Positions 55,575-64,000 of a stretch of 64,000 nt of DNA are shown piece after piece. The DNA is from Beta vulgaris subsp. vulgaris (Eukaryota; Streptophyta; Magnoliopsida; Caryophyllales; Amaranthaceae). The first letter of the stretch is position 1. Each line of letters opens with the position of its first letter. The position numbers and the translations under genes are program-made. Where the stretch lies: NCBI RefSeq assembly GCF_026745355.1, contig NC_079206.1:31452553-31516552 (forward strand), given 5' to 3'. Under the pieces are notes generated by a model, which ran no database searches, was not told the DNA's origin, and saw nothing but the letters and a program-made list of their open reading frames with translations.

Positions 55575-55819
55575 AAGACCGTGTTTTTCTAAGTAAAGTC
55601 GTAACGCCTTAACATCTTTTGTCTTGCCCGAAATATTCTAAGTGACCCAAGAATAGATTCACAAACATTCTTCTCTATGTGCATGACATGCAAACAATGG
55701 CTGACATGTAGATCCTTCCATAATGGGAGTTTCCAACAAATCAACTCCTTTTCCCATAATCTTGTAGATCTATCAACCTCACTCAGCAGGTTTACCAAAG
55801 ATTGTTTCAATGCCCTTAA
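55575..55819 (-). pseudogene. TNP2 transposase relic, C-terminal side of Transposase_21
   Basis: KLPLWKDLHVSHCLHVMHIEKNV and CESILGSLRI are the typical TNP2 (Transposase_21) block before the DUF4218 part. The frame runs into the CACTA insertion at 55820. Confidence 0.85.
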
Positions 55820-57000
55820 CACTAGTAGAAAAAACCTCATATGTCAATTAGTAACAGATGCGGTTTTTACAAAACCACAACTGAAAATGGACATTAAAAA
55901 TGAGAAAGAAAGTTGGAAGGATAATCTGATGCGGTTTAGTGGATCGCATCAGATTTTTCGTTAAAAACTCGCTGTTGGCTCCATTAAAACGACCCAAAGA
56001 ACTAAACGCTCAAGACTTTTCGAAACCCTAAACGCCCAAATCATTCTGCTCTCTAAACGCCTCTCATCACTCTCCTCTCATCATTCTCCTCTTATCACCC
56101 CCTCTTCGAAACCCTACCGAAATCACTCTCCTCTCTAAACGCCTCTCATCACTCTCCTCTCATCACCCCCCTCTTCGAAACCCTAAACACCAAAATCTTA
56201 TTTTTTTTCTTCTAAATTCTCTTTCTTCTTGTAGATCCAAAAAACCTCCATTGTTGATTTTGATCTGAAAATTTCGATGTAACGCGCAACAGCACGAAGA
56301 CCACCATAATAAAAACGTCGGCAAAGCTCCGGTGAAAATTACGCGCAATGACGAGTTCAGTTTCGACCATAATCAACAGCCGTGTTTTCGCATTCCTCAC
56401 GAAGCTCTAGTGAAGGTCGAAATTTCCGCCAAGCTAGGTTTTTTTTGTGTTTTCGATCTTTAGTTTTAAAGCCTCGTGTTTTATTTTTGTAATTTCTTTT
56501 GTTAGATCTGTTAATTTTTCGAACCTTTGCATAATTATTCGAAGATCTGTCGAAATTCTTATGTACTTTTTGAACAATCACCACCATTGTTATTTGTATA
56601 ATATTTGTTACTAGATCTGAATTTTTTAGTTTGTATTATATTTGTATAATTGAATTCAGTTTTAGTTTGTATAATATATGTTATTATATCTGAAATTTTT
56701 ATAAGTTTCGTTACTTAACCTCCTGTATAAATTGTTTGGGTTGTCTGCCGTATATTGTATAATTCTTTGGGTTGTCTTCTTGCTTTGTTGCTGCATACCT
56801 GCAGTGCAAAGCAGGTTTTTTTTAAAATCCTTGACCCAAAAATCAGATGCGGTCCTTCAAAAACCGCATCAGGTAGTGAGAAGCTGATGCGGTCATGGAC
56901 CGCATCACTTAATTTTCTTCATCTGGTGCGGGCTCATCTGATGCGGACCAAAACCGCATCCGTATTTTGACCGCATCAGATGGGCTTTTTTCCACTCGTG
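55820..57000. mobile_element. Non-autonomous CACTA element inside the TNP2 relic (1181 bp)
   Basis: Starts CACTAGTAGAAAAAACCTCA and ends GGGCTTTTTTCCACTCGTG, with TAA on both sides (55817-55819 and 57001-57003). Subterminal regions carry GATGCGGTTTT...AAACCGCATC repeats. The interior shows CT-rich tandem words (cctctcatcactctcctctc) and no transposase. The terminal sequence and GCGGTTTT core recall the copies at 1905 and 9413, but the family is different. Confidence 0.9.
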
Positions 57001-57003
57001 TAA

Positions 57004-57475
57004 CTGATTATGAACTTTAGTACTAGTATTGGCCTACGAGTAACTTCCTCTTCAACTATCCCATCGAATGCGTTCTTCTCAAACCGATAGGGATGGTTGT
57101 GTCTAAGGAGCCTTCGTGTGCGCATATAGACATGTTTTAGCCCTTAAGGTATGTAGACTTCATGTCATCTATACAAATTGGGCACGATTGTTTTTCTTTT
57201 GTCAAATACCCAGATAAGTTCCCATAGGCTGGATAATCGTTCATAGTGCACAAAAGCATGGCATGCAATGTGAACATCTCATTAGCATACGCATTAAATA
57301 CTAACACTCCTTCATTCTACATCTTCTATAAATCTTCAACAAGCGGTTGGAGGTATACATATATGTCATTTCCAGGTTATTCCGGCCTCGATATAAGAAG
57401 CGACAACATGATGTACTTGCGTTTCGTGCACAACCAAGGAGGCAAGTTATAAACCACTAAACTACTGGCCATGTA
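57004..57475 (-). pseudogene. TNP2 transposase relic, central part
   Basis: Minus-strand reading gives NEMFTLHAMLLCTINDYPAY, GNLSGYLTKEKQSCPICIDD and HNHPYRFEKNAFDGI, standard TNP2 central blocks. The right end at about 57475 is where Copia sequence starts, so the N-terminal part is lost. Confidence 0.85.
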
Positions 57476-57494
57476 CTATGCTGAGAACTAAGAT

Positions 57495-57994
57495 AATCAA
57501 CTTGATAGGATAATCAAGAGGGTTAGGTCTGATAGGGGTAGAGAATATGAGAACTTCTCTTGGAATGACCATTGTGAGAAATTGGGAATCATTCATGAAC
57601 TTAGTGCTCCTTATGTACCCCAACAAAATGGTATAGTTGAAAGGAAAAATAGGTCTTTGAAAAATATGATGAATGCTATGCTTATGAGTTCTGGGTTGCC
57701 TGATGAAATGTGGGGGGAAGCTGTTCTTTCAGCTTGTCACATGTTCTTAACCGAGTTCCTCACAAAAGGTTAGATAAGACTCCTTATGAGCTATGGAAGG
57801 GTTATTCCCCAAACTTGAGTTTCTTGAGGGTGTGGGGGTGTCTAGCCAAGGTTGGGCTTCCTGACTATAAAAGGTCAAACATTGGACCTAAGACCTTTGA
57901 TGCTGTGTTTATTGGTTATGCTCATGCTGCTTATAGATTCATGTCTTTGGGTGATAGGTCTATTTGTGAGTACAGAGATGCTGAGTTTTTTTAA
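57495..57994 (+). pseudogene. Copia integrase relic
   Basis: SDRGREYENF (catalytic Asp), SAPYVPQQNGIVERKNRSLK (catalytic Glu in IVERKN), MWGEAVLSACHM and RVWGCLAKVGLPDYKRSNIG. A frameshift near 57750 divides two frames. Confidence 0.92.
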
Positions 57995-58389
57995 CATGCT
58001 TTTCATTTGAAAAAGGGTGATGTTGCATCTGTGCCTTCTTGTTCTTCTCCTGCTGTTGATTTATCTACTTGTTCTACGCATATGTTGTTCTACCTACTAG
58101 TGATACTCCTGTTGATTTGACTTTGAGTAGTAGTTCAGTTGACATGCATGCTAGTAGTTCTTCTGTCGTAGATGAGCCTAGGAGAAGTAAAAGACCTAGA
58201 GTAGCAAAAGACTTCGGTTCTGATTTTATTAGTGCTTTTCTATCTGAAAGTTCTTGTGTTAACTTGTTGAGTGGTGAACTAGTTTATGCTTTCATAATAG
58301 AAGAGGACCCAAAGACCTTTGATGAGGCAATGAGATCTGTGGATGCCAGTTTTTGAAAACAGGCCATTATGAGCGAGTTAGATTCCATA
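57995..58389 (+). pseudogene. Copia integrase-RT linker
   Basis: Ser/Val-rich frame (58069-58356) with EPRRSKRPRVAKDFGSDF, a usual spacer before Copia RT, then EDPKTFDEAMRSVDASF, the start of the RT region. Confidence 0.8.
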
Positions 58390-58985
58390 GTGTCTAAATT
58401 CTACTTGGGAGTTAACTGACTTACCTAAGGGATCAAAGACCATAGATAGTAAATGGATCTTTAAAAAAAGTTGAGACCTGATGGAACTATTGAGAGGTTT
58501 AAAACTAGGCTTGTCATCAGGGGCTTCACTTAGAGGAAAGGACTAGATTACTTTGACACTTATTCTCCTGTGACTAAGATAGCCACCATTAGGACCATGC
58601 TTGCTCTTGCTGCAATTCATGACTTAGTTATACATCAGATGGCTTTCCTGAATGGTGACTTAGAGGAGGAGATTTACATGTCTCAACCTGAGGGTTTCGT
58701 GGTGCTAGGTCAAGAAGATAAAGTGTGCAAGTTGAGGAAGTCCTTATATGGTCTCAAACAAGCACCAAAACAATGGTATGAAAAATTTGATAGTACTGTT
58801 GTGTCAAATGGTTTCATTGTAAACAACTCTGATTCTTGTGTTTATTCAAAATTATAGGATCAGATTGTGTGATTATATGTCTTTATGTGGATGACATGCT
58901 GATTTTTGGTAACAACTTAAAGTGGTTAATGATACTAAACTTTTTCTGTCTTCAAAATTTGAGATGAAAGATTTGGGGAAGCTGA
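58390..58985 (+). pseudogene. Copia reverse transcriptase relic
   Basis: VTKIATIRTMLALAAIHDL, HQMAFLNGDLEEEIYMSQPE and [19 protein letters not shown] are open at 58570-58857. After a stop and frame change the polymerase motif LYVDDMLIFG is readable at about 58880-58910. Several indels. Confidence 0.9.
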
Positions 58986-59810
58986 TGTGATTTTAGGAGT
59001 CAGACTTAAGAGAGTCTCCGGTCGCATTTCCCTTAGCCAGTCTCATTATGTGGAAAAGGTGCTTAAAAAGTTTAATTCCTTTGATGTTGTTCCAGTGAGT
59101 TCTCCCTATGATTCTAGTATTCATTTGACCAAGAACTTAGGTGAAAGTGTCTCTCAAAGTGAATATGCGAAAATCATAGGTAGTTTGATGTACCTCATGA
59201 ACTGTACTCGACCTGACATAGCTTATGCAGTGAGTAGACTTAGTAGATATACAATAACCCTAGTAATGAACACTGGAGTGCTCTTCATCGTCTTCTCAGA
59301 TACCTAAAAGGAACTGTTGATTTTTGTTTGCATTATTCTAAATTTCCTGCTGTTCTTGAAGGATTTTGTGATGCAAACTGGGTATCTGGTAATGATGAGA
59401 TTGGTTCAACTAGTGGCTATGTGTTTACCCTTGGTGGTGGTGCTATATCGTGGAAGTCTTGAAGCAACTTGTATAGCACGTTCCACCATGGAATCTGAGT
59501 TCATTGCCCTCAGGTTGGTAGGGCAAGAAGCTGAATGGTTGAGAAACCTATTGTCTGATGTTCCTTTAGGGGGAGGACAGGGCGCACCTGTCTTTCTTCA
59601 TTGTGATTCTCAAGTAGCCGTTGGTGTTGCTAAGAACAGTGTCTACAATGGTAAGAAGAGACACATACGGATCAGACATGATGGAGTCGTCAAACAACTC
59701 CTGAAAAATGGGGTGATTTCTTTGGACTATGTGAGGTCCGAAAGAAATCTTGCAGACCTCTTTACTTAGGGGTTATCTAGGAGAGTTGTCCTAGAGTCGT
59801 CGAGGGGGAT
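58986..59810 (+). pseudogene. Copia RNase H relic
   Basis: Frames 58987-59307 (SLMYLMNCTRPDIAYAVSRLS) and 59317-59769 (STMESEFIALRLVGQEAEWLR, LHCDSQVAVGVAKNSVYN, KRHIRIRHDGVV, RNLADLFT) are standard Copia RNase H. A frameshift and partial loss lie near 59300-59450. A stop replaces the residue after LADLFT. Confidence 0.9.
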
Positions 59811-60351
59811 GGGGCTAAAGCCCATTAGTTGAGATTTTAAGGTGGATACCCGTTTGAGGTCAAACGAAGCCATAAAATCTTAACTTGCACTACATTTCCC
59901 ATCCCTATGACACATGGTAGTGCTTTTATCCATAGCCTATTGGTGGTGCTTCTGAGACGCACTTGATGGATATACATTGAGAGGTTGAGCTTTTTGCTCT
60001 TAATAGTTCCATATCCCTCCGGGTGGTGTTATTGAGAAACACTTGATGGACTACCTACGTAAGTGTGGAGGTTAAGCCGCCTTCTATGAAAGACAGAGCT
60101 GTCTTTCTAGAGCACTTATTAGACCCAAGGAATGCGCATGGCTATAAAGCGCCTGTGATGTATCGCGAAGATTGCACGATCTTAAGGAAGGTATGTGTTG
60201 TGGGGGTCTCAACGGAACTCTAGTGAGTTCAAGAGAATTCACTCCTAGATAGTAAGTTGTTGCCTCATTTCACTATGCATCAATTCAAATCGAAAGATAT
60301 TGGTGCTTAAGTACTTTCCTTTCCTTACCCAGGAATTTCTTTTGCTTTTCT
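59811..60351 (+). other. 3' non-coding region of the Copia relic
   Basis: Contains two related stretches (cacttgatggatatacattgag and cacttgatggactacctacg) and no open frame of note. Confidence 0.55.
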
Positions 60352-60368
60352 GAGCCTTTTTGGGGGAT

Positions 60369-60672
60369 TGTTGGAGTTAAGGCTTGGAAAAGCCTTGGCT
60401 CATTTTGTTGTTTGTCCCACATTGCTTGTGGGAGGGAATCTCTTCATATTGTTATAATTTCCTCCCTCCTTCCTTCTATTGAGTTGGTTCTAGAGATGCT
60501 TTTGTGGTTGGATGTCATGTTTGGTTTGGGCCTGCTATCACACACGCGCGCGCACGCCGCTCGCCTGGACCGGGCCTGGGCCATGGGCCTTGGGCTTTGG
60601 GCTTTGGGGAATAAACTTAACTTAACTAAAGTTTTGGACCCGGGAGCTACGCGTGTGTGGCCGTTGGAATTC
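60369..60672 (+). repeat. Copia 3' LTR, first 304 bp only
   Basis: TGTTGGAGTTAAGGCTTGGA onward matches the solo LTR at 62052 until ccgttggaat near 60669, then unrelated sequence begins. Two small hairpins at its start (aaggcttggaaaagcctt; tcccacattgcttgtggga) are shared by both copies. Confidence 0.9.
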
Positions 60673-60900
60673 TGTAACGTTTTTTACCGTTACAGTATTC
60701 ATGGCAAATCCAACCACCACAACTGAAACTCCCAACCCCCTCTCCCCACCACCCCACTGAAACCTCCTACCCCCAGCACCCACCACCCCGTCGAAACTTT
60801 CCCACACCACTGAAACCCCCTCCCCCGCCTACCCGATCGGACCCCTTCCCCCTACCACCCTGCCGAATCCCCCCTATAACCCCCGTCGATTTTCATCGCC
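60673..60900. repeat. C-rich low-complexity tract
   Basis: CCCACCACCCC, CCCCCTCCCCCG and ctgaaaccccct words repeat irregularly. The plus strand is about two-thirds C+A. No protein is convincing on either strand. Confidence 0.7.
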
Positions 60901-60920
60901 GGCTAGGGTTGGGTTTATTG

Positions 60921-60949
60921 TTTAGGGTTAGGGTTAGGGTTAGGTTTAG
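60921..60949 (+). repeat. Short TTAGGG-type run
   Basis: tttagggttagggttagggttagg: one TTTAGGG-like and three TTAGGG units. Too short for a telomere; such runs occur inside plant genomes. Confidence 0.75.
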
Positions 60950-60977
60950 TGGTTAATTCGATTTTTAAAAAAAATTA

Positions 60978-61020
60978 GGGTTAATGACTAATGGCGGTTA
61001 ACGCCGTTAGTCATTAATGG
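60978..61020. repeat. Palindrome around GGCGGTTAACGCC
   Basis: The arms TTAATGACTAATGGCG and CGCCGTTAGTCATTAA pair around GTTAAC with one mismatch. May be a MITE terminus or a cruciform. No partner repeat was found nearby. Confidence 0.65.
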
Positions 61021-61256
61021 TAGGTGGTGTATTTATATAAAACTGAGCTGGTGAATTATGAAAACACAAGGGGTACCAGATGAGTTTTTTGAAAACTCGA
61101 GGGTATCTAGTGAAAAAATCGTATATAATTAATAGAAAAGTCAATAGAGGGAGAGGAGATAGCTCAGTAACATCACTCCAATAATATATTAGGAATGTCA
61201 CTTGTGGTGATAGTAAGTCATTAAGCCTGTTGTGTTTTGGCCTTTTGGGTGATTTA

Positions 61257-61595
61257 GGGCCTGTTCTCCCCAGCTTATTTTCAGTTCAGTTCAGTTCAGT
61301 TCAGTTCAATTCAGTTCAGTTCAGTTCAATTCAGTTCAGTTCAGTTCAATTCAGTTCAGTTCAGATCAGTTCAGTTCAGTTCAGACCAGTTCAGTTCAGT
61401 TCAGTTCAGTTCAGCTCTTGACAATACTTTTACTCTCACATATCACTATTCAGTTCAGTTCAATTCAGTTCAGTTCAGTTCAGATCAGTTCAGTTCAGAT
61501 CAGTTCAGTTCAGTTCAATTCAGTTCAGTTCAATTCAGATCAGTTCAGTTCAATTCAGTTCAGTTCAGCTGTTTTTTGCCGAAGAGAACAGGCCC
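61257..61595. mobile_element. Tourist-type (PIF/Harbinger) MITE with TTCAG repeats (339 bp)
   Basis: TTA|GGGCCTGTTCTCCCCAGC ... GAAGAGAACAGGCCC|TTA: inverted ends with a TTA duplication, as in Tourist elements. The interior is almost wholly TTCAG pentamers. Confidence 0.92.
61284..61569 (+). repeat. (TTCAG)n microsatellite, two blocks
   Basis: About 25 TTCAG/TTCAA/ATCAG units at 61290-61413 and 25 more at 61449-61569, split by 35 unrelated bases. Frames through it (SSVQFSSVQF) are artefacts. Confidence 0.95.
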
Positions 61596-61598
61596 TTA

Positions 61599-62046
61599 GT
61601 CTTGTACTCAGTCTAACATGAGTTGGTTTAGACCAAATATATTTCCTAATAAAAAAAAATGCAGAGTCCAAAAGGTCATGAATTAAGAGATTGTAATGTG
61701 CAAAGACGGAATGTTTGTAAAAGGATATATATTGGGAATTGAATGTCTTATTTCAGGCGTGTAGTAGAGCGTAAGCTTCAGTAGGCAGAGGTGAGGAAGC
61801 AAAAATGTGACGCACGGCCGCATGTGACAAACCTGACGAGAGCTTATGCTCCATCATATAGCATCACGTCATTCGTAATTCTTCCTTTTTTTTTCCTTTT
61901 GACAACAGTTATTAAAGTGGAAAAGAAGGGAGATTAAGCTCCTCTTACACAGTTTGCAAGTTTATGGGATTTTGTTTGAAGCTTGCATGTTCACTGAATT
62001 TTTCAAAGATCTTCTTCCCAATGCCTATGGGATCACCGTTTCTTTC
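61599..62046. other. No gene seen
   Basis: Unremarkable AT-rich sequence up to the solo LTR. Confidence 0.5.
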
Positions 62047-62051
62047 AAAGG

Positions 62052-62662
62052 TGTTGGGGTTAAGGCTTGGAAAAGCCTTGGCTCATTTTGTTGTTTGTCC
62101 CACATTGCTTGTGGGAGGGAATCTCTTCATGTTTTTATATTCCCTCCCTCCTTCTTTCTATTGAGTTGGTTCTAGAGATACTTTTGTGGTTGGATGTCAT
62201 GTTTGGTTTGGGCTTGCTATCACACAAGCGCGCGCCCCGCCCGGACCGGGCCTGGGCCTTGGGCTTTGGGCTTTGGGGAATAAAATTAACTTAACTAAAG
62301 TTTTGGACTCGGGAGCTACGCGTGTGTGGCCGTTGGAATCCGCCCAATTTATTGCTTCCCGCTTTTAGGCCTGATTTTTCCCTATATAAATCGGTGCCTC
62401 TGATCAGTTAAACACACAAAAAAACAAACACTCTCTTCTGCCTTCTCTTCTCTCTTCTCTTTTCCTGGGTTTTCGTGCTTTTCTTCAAAGCTCAGTTTGC
62501 TAGTGGTGGCATTCTTAGCTACTGTGTTAACCTTGGGGAGCATTCCGGCCACGTTCGATAACCACCATTGTCGGGCCGTAATTGCTTTCAAGTCAGTGGT
62601 CTCCTACCACGACACAGTCTTAAAAGTTCTATTTCTGCCTTTGCGAATCTCTTGTTCTAACA
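62052..62662 (+). mobile_element. Solo LTR of a Copia element (611 bp)
   Basis: Starts TGTTGGGGTTAAGGCTTGG and ends TTGTTCTAACA, flanked by a perfect AAAGG duplication (62047-62051 and 62663-62667). No internal sequence adjoins either side. The first 300 bases match the truncated LTR at 60369. TATATAAA at 62383-62390 and a CT-rich stretch after it mark the former promoter. Confidence 0.93.
62383..62390 (+). promoter_or_regulatory. TATA box of the solo LTR
   Basis: TATATAAA, followed at about 40 bases by CT-rich leader sequence. It could still drive transcription to the right. Confidence 0.55.
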
Positions 62663-62667
62663 AAAGG

Positions 62668-63264
62668 TATTCTTCCCAATCTCCATTAGCTTATTAGTGA
62701 ACTTTTCAAATGCTTCTAACTGTAGACTGTCAGAAGTAAGTACAAGTTACACTAAAATCACAATACTTAGTCGTAGTCACTTAATGTTGAAACAAAATTT
62801 TGAATTATTCAATCTCTTATTCAACTCCTAAACAAGTACTACAGACATAAATTATGCATCCTAATATTACATAGCGTGGAGTATAACAAGCAATAGCAAG
62901 TAGCATCCTAATCAAGTAATAACATAACATATAATTTAAAGAGTTACTCGCAGTTAAAAGTACCGATAGGAAATTCACTAAGCAATACTATGAAAATCAA
63001 GAAAAGCTACTAATGATATTGTTAGAAGCTATCCATGCTACCTTGATTAATCAAAATAAAAGTCGACAAGGAAAAAATAGCTAAGCATATAATATGCAAA
63101 AAGAAGTTAAAAAACATACTATAAGCTAAGAAATTTCAACCTAATCATACTTTCTTTACACTAACCAAGACCACAAGTATTAATTGTCATTTTTATCAAC
63201 TAAATTCTATAACAAATACTAGTATCTTAGTTAAACTTTGAGTATGGAAAGAATATCATAAATC
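62668..63264 (-). other. Leader-like remnant of a retroelement, no gene
   Basis: AT-rich DNA next to the primer site at 63265. If it belongs to that element it is the untranslated leader, with gag missing. Confidence 0.35.
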
Positions 63265-63284
63265 TCCCTGGCAACGGCGCCAAA
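63265..63284 (-). other. Primer-binding site of a minus-strand LTR element
   Basis: On the minus strand it reads TTTGGCGCCGTTGCCAGGGA, the usual primer site of several plant Gypsy (Athila-like) elements. Confidence 0.75.
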
Positions 63285-63287
63285 GTT

Positions 63288-64000
63288 TGGTACGTATCGT
63301 TAGGCGTACGAATTAAAAACTTTATTTCATCCACATTAGTATTATTTAGTTTAGTTCAACGATAAATAAGGATCGATCCCACAAAGTGGTTTATATTTTC
63401 TAAAATCCATGTTTAACTAATCAAGAATATTATACATGTCATTAGGGGTGTACAACGGTCTAGGACCGGAACCAGATGAACCGGTGGACCGGAATTCGAA
63501 AATTTCCGGGTATGGTCCAGACCAAAATTTTCCGTGTTTGGACCGGACCAAACCGGGATCATGATATTAGGCAAATCGGGGACCGTACCAGAATCTCCGG
63601 TTCGGTTCGGTCCAAAATTCGGTCTGGTCTGGTCTAGTCCAAAGGTTCAGACCGGGTTGTGCACACCCTTACATTTCGTTGACTAATATATACATGTTCA
63701 CATTAGGGGGTTACAAGATGACTCTAAAAATCTAAATACTACTAAGAATAAAATGTGATGACAAACAACCCATCTTAAACCCATAATATTTTAGATATTT
63801 ATAAACTTCTAACGATGGTTATACTTTCGATTTCATAAATCCAAGATTGATTCGATAGATTAAAAGTAAAAATTCAAGTAACCAAACTGTCCTATACTTC
63901 TTGACTTTAAATCAAGATTGAGCTAAGTCGAACATTATATTCATTTGGGCTTATATTGAATGTATTTTGTAGTCAGCAGGCCCACAAGTGTAATATGTTT
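63288..64000 (-). repeat. Partial 5' LTR of a minus-strand retroelement
   Basis: Starts TGGTACGTATCG on the plus strand beside the primer site and contains ggatcgatcccacaaagtgg, a motif seen in plant Gypsy LTRs. It runs out of the window and is interrupted by a hAT MITE at 63443-63671. The exact superfamily is not certain. Confidence 0.55.
63443..63671. mobile_element. hAT MITE in the terminal LTR (229 bp)
   Basis: TAGGGGTGTACAACGGTC ... GACCGGGTTGTGCACACCCTTA, inverted ends; flanks catgtcat (63435-63442) and catttcgt (63672-63679), an 8-bp duplication with two differences. The interior is rich in GGACCGG words. Confidence 0.85.

Larger units (their letters stand above)
52300..57475 (-). mobile_element. 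Decayed autonomous CACTA (En/Spm) element, coding relics
   Basis: On the minus strand, from right to left: TNP2 transposase (57475-57004 and 55819-55575), DUF4218 (55460-54860), DUF4216 (54370-54060), a REELREEMTHNF-type linker (about 53530), and an Ulp1-like region (53040-52300). This is the gene order of plant CACTA elements. Stops and frameshifts are everywhere, the ends were not found, and the right part is truncated next to a Copia relic. A non-autonomous CACTA (55820-57000) interrupts TNP2. Confidence 0.85.
57480..60672 (+). mobile_element. 5'-truncated Ty1-copia element with partial 3' LTR
   Basis: Integrase, RT and RNase H relics in Ty1-copia order are followed by about 600 bases of non-coding 3' region, a polypurine tract (about 60352-60368) and an LTR beginning TGTTGGAG at 60369. 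It starts inside integrase, so LTR, gag and protease are missing. I do not assign the lineage. Confidence 0.88.

Noticed and set aside
60921..60949. Telomere or subtelomere
   Set aside because: Only three or four units of TTAGGG type, inside a transposon-rich region.
61230..61621. Open frames reading SSVQFSSVQF
   Set aside because: Microsatellite translation of TTCAG repeats inside a MITE.

Overview
This window is nuclear DNA of a flowering plant, almost certainly a dicot. It is AT-rich, one spliced F-box gene (SKIP24-like) is recognisable, and nearly everything else is plant-type transposable elements: SIRE-type and other Copia, Tekay-type and Tat/Retand-type Gypsy, CACTA, hAT, Tourist, Stowaway and probable SINEs. 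No tRNA, rRNA or CRISPR locus was found. I cannot name the species; Caryophyllales would fit the general look, but that is a guess.

Layout. 1-5.5 kb: the end of a hAT MITE, small hairpin repeats, and a long degenerate minisatellite split by a 1.57 kb non-autonomous CACTA. 5.5-40.8 kb: one nested stack. A SIRE-type Copia (minus, 5518-40807, TSD GACCG) landed in an older AT-rich repeat. A Tat/Retand-type Gypsy (plus, 15141-39646, TSD GGACC) landed in its 5' LTR. A Tekay-type chromovirus (minus, 15976-28511, TSD gctgc/actgc) landed in the Tat gag gene. A 1.88 kb CACTA (22479-24360, TSD AAG) landed in the Tekay gag. Two side insertions also hit the Copia: a CACTA in its RNase H (9413-10186, TSD ATA) and a hAT MITE in its 5' LTR (40042-40338, TSD CTTAGAAG).

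40.8-48.5 kb: a tRNA-derived SINE-like trace, a 3.9 kb terminal-inverted-repeat element with palindromic ends and gene-like fragments, a Stowaway MITE, a foldback element with a minisatellite loop, and a 1.2 kb hAT that carries a Stowaway and a possible SINE. 48.6-51.8 kb: the SKIP24-like gene on the minus strand, four exons and about 239 codons, all open, with a MITE nested in a MITE in intron 2. 52.3-57.5 kb: a decayed autonomous CACTA (TNP2, DUF4218, DUF4216 and Ulp1-like pieces, minus) cut by a 1.18 kb non-autonomous CACTA. 57.5-60.7 kb: a 5'-truncated Copia with part of its 3' LTR. 60.7-64 kb: a C-rich tract, a short TTAGGG run, a Tourist MITE full of TTCAG repeats, a solo LTR of the same family as the truncated Copia (TSD AAAGG), and an LTR plus primer-binding site of another retroelement running off the window.

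The most unusual part is the 3' third of the Tat element (35.1-38.6 kb). It carries a spliced-looking gene antisense to gag-pol, coding for a Transposase_28-like (PF04195) region and a C-terminal coiled coil. Its third intron is largely made of a 45-bp GGACG...CGTCC repeat.
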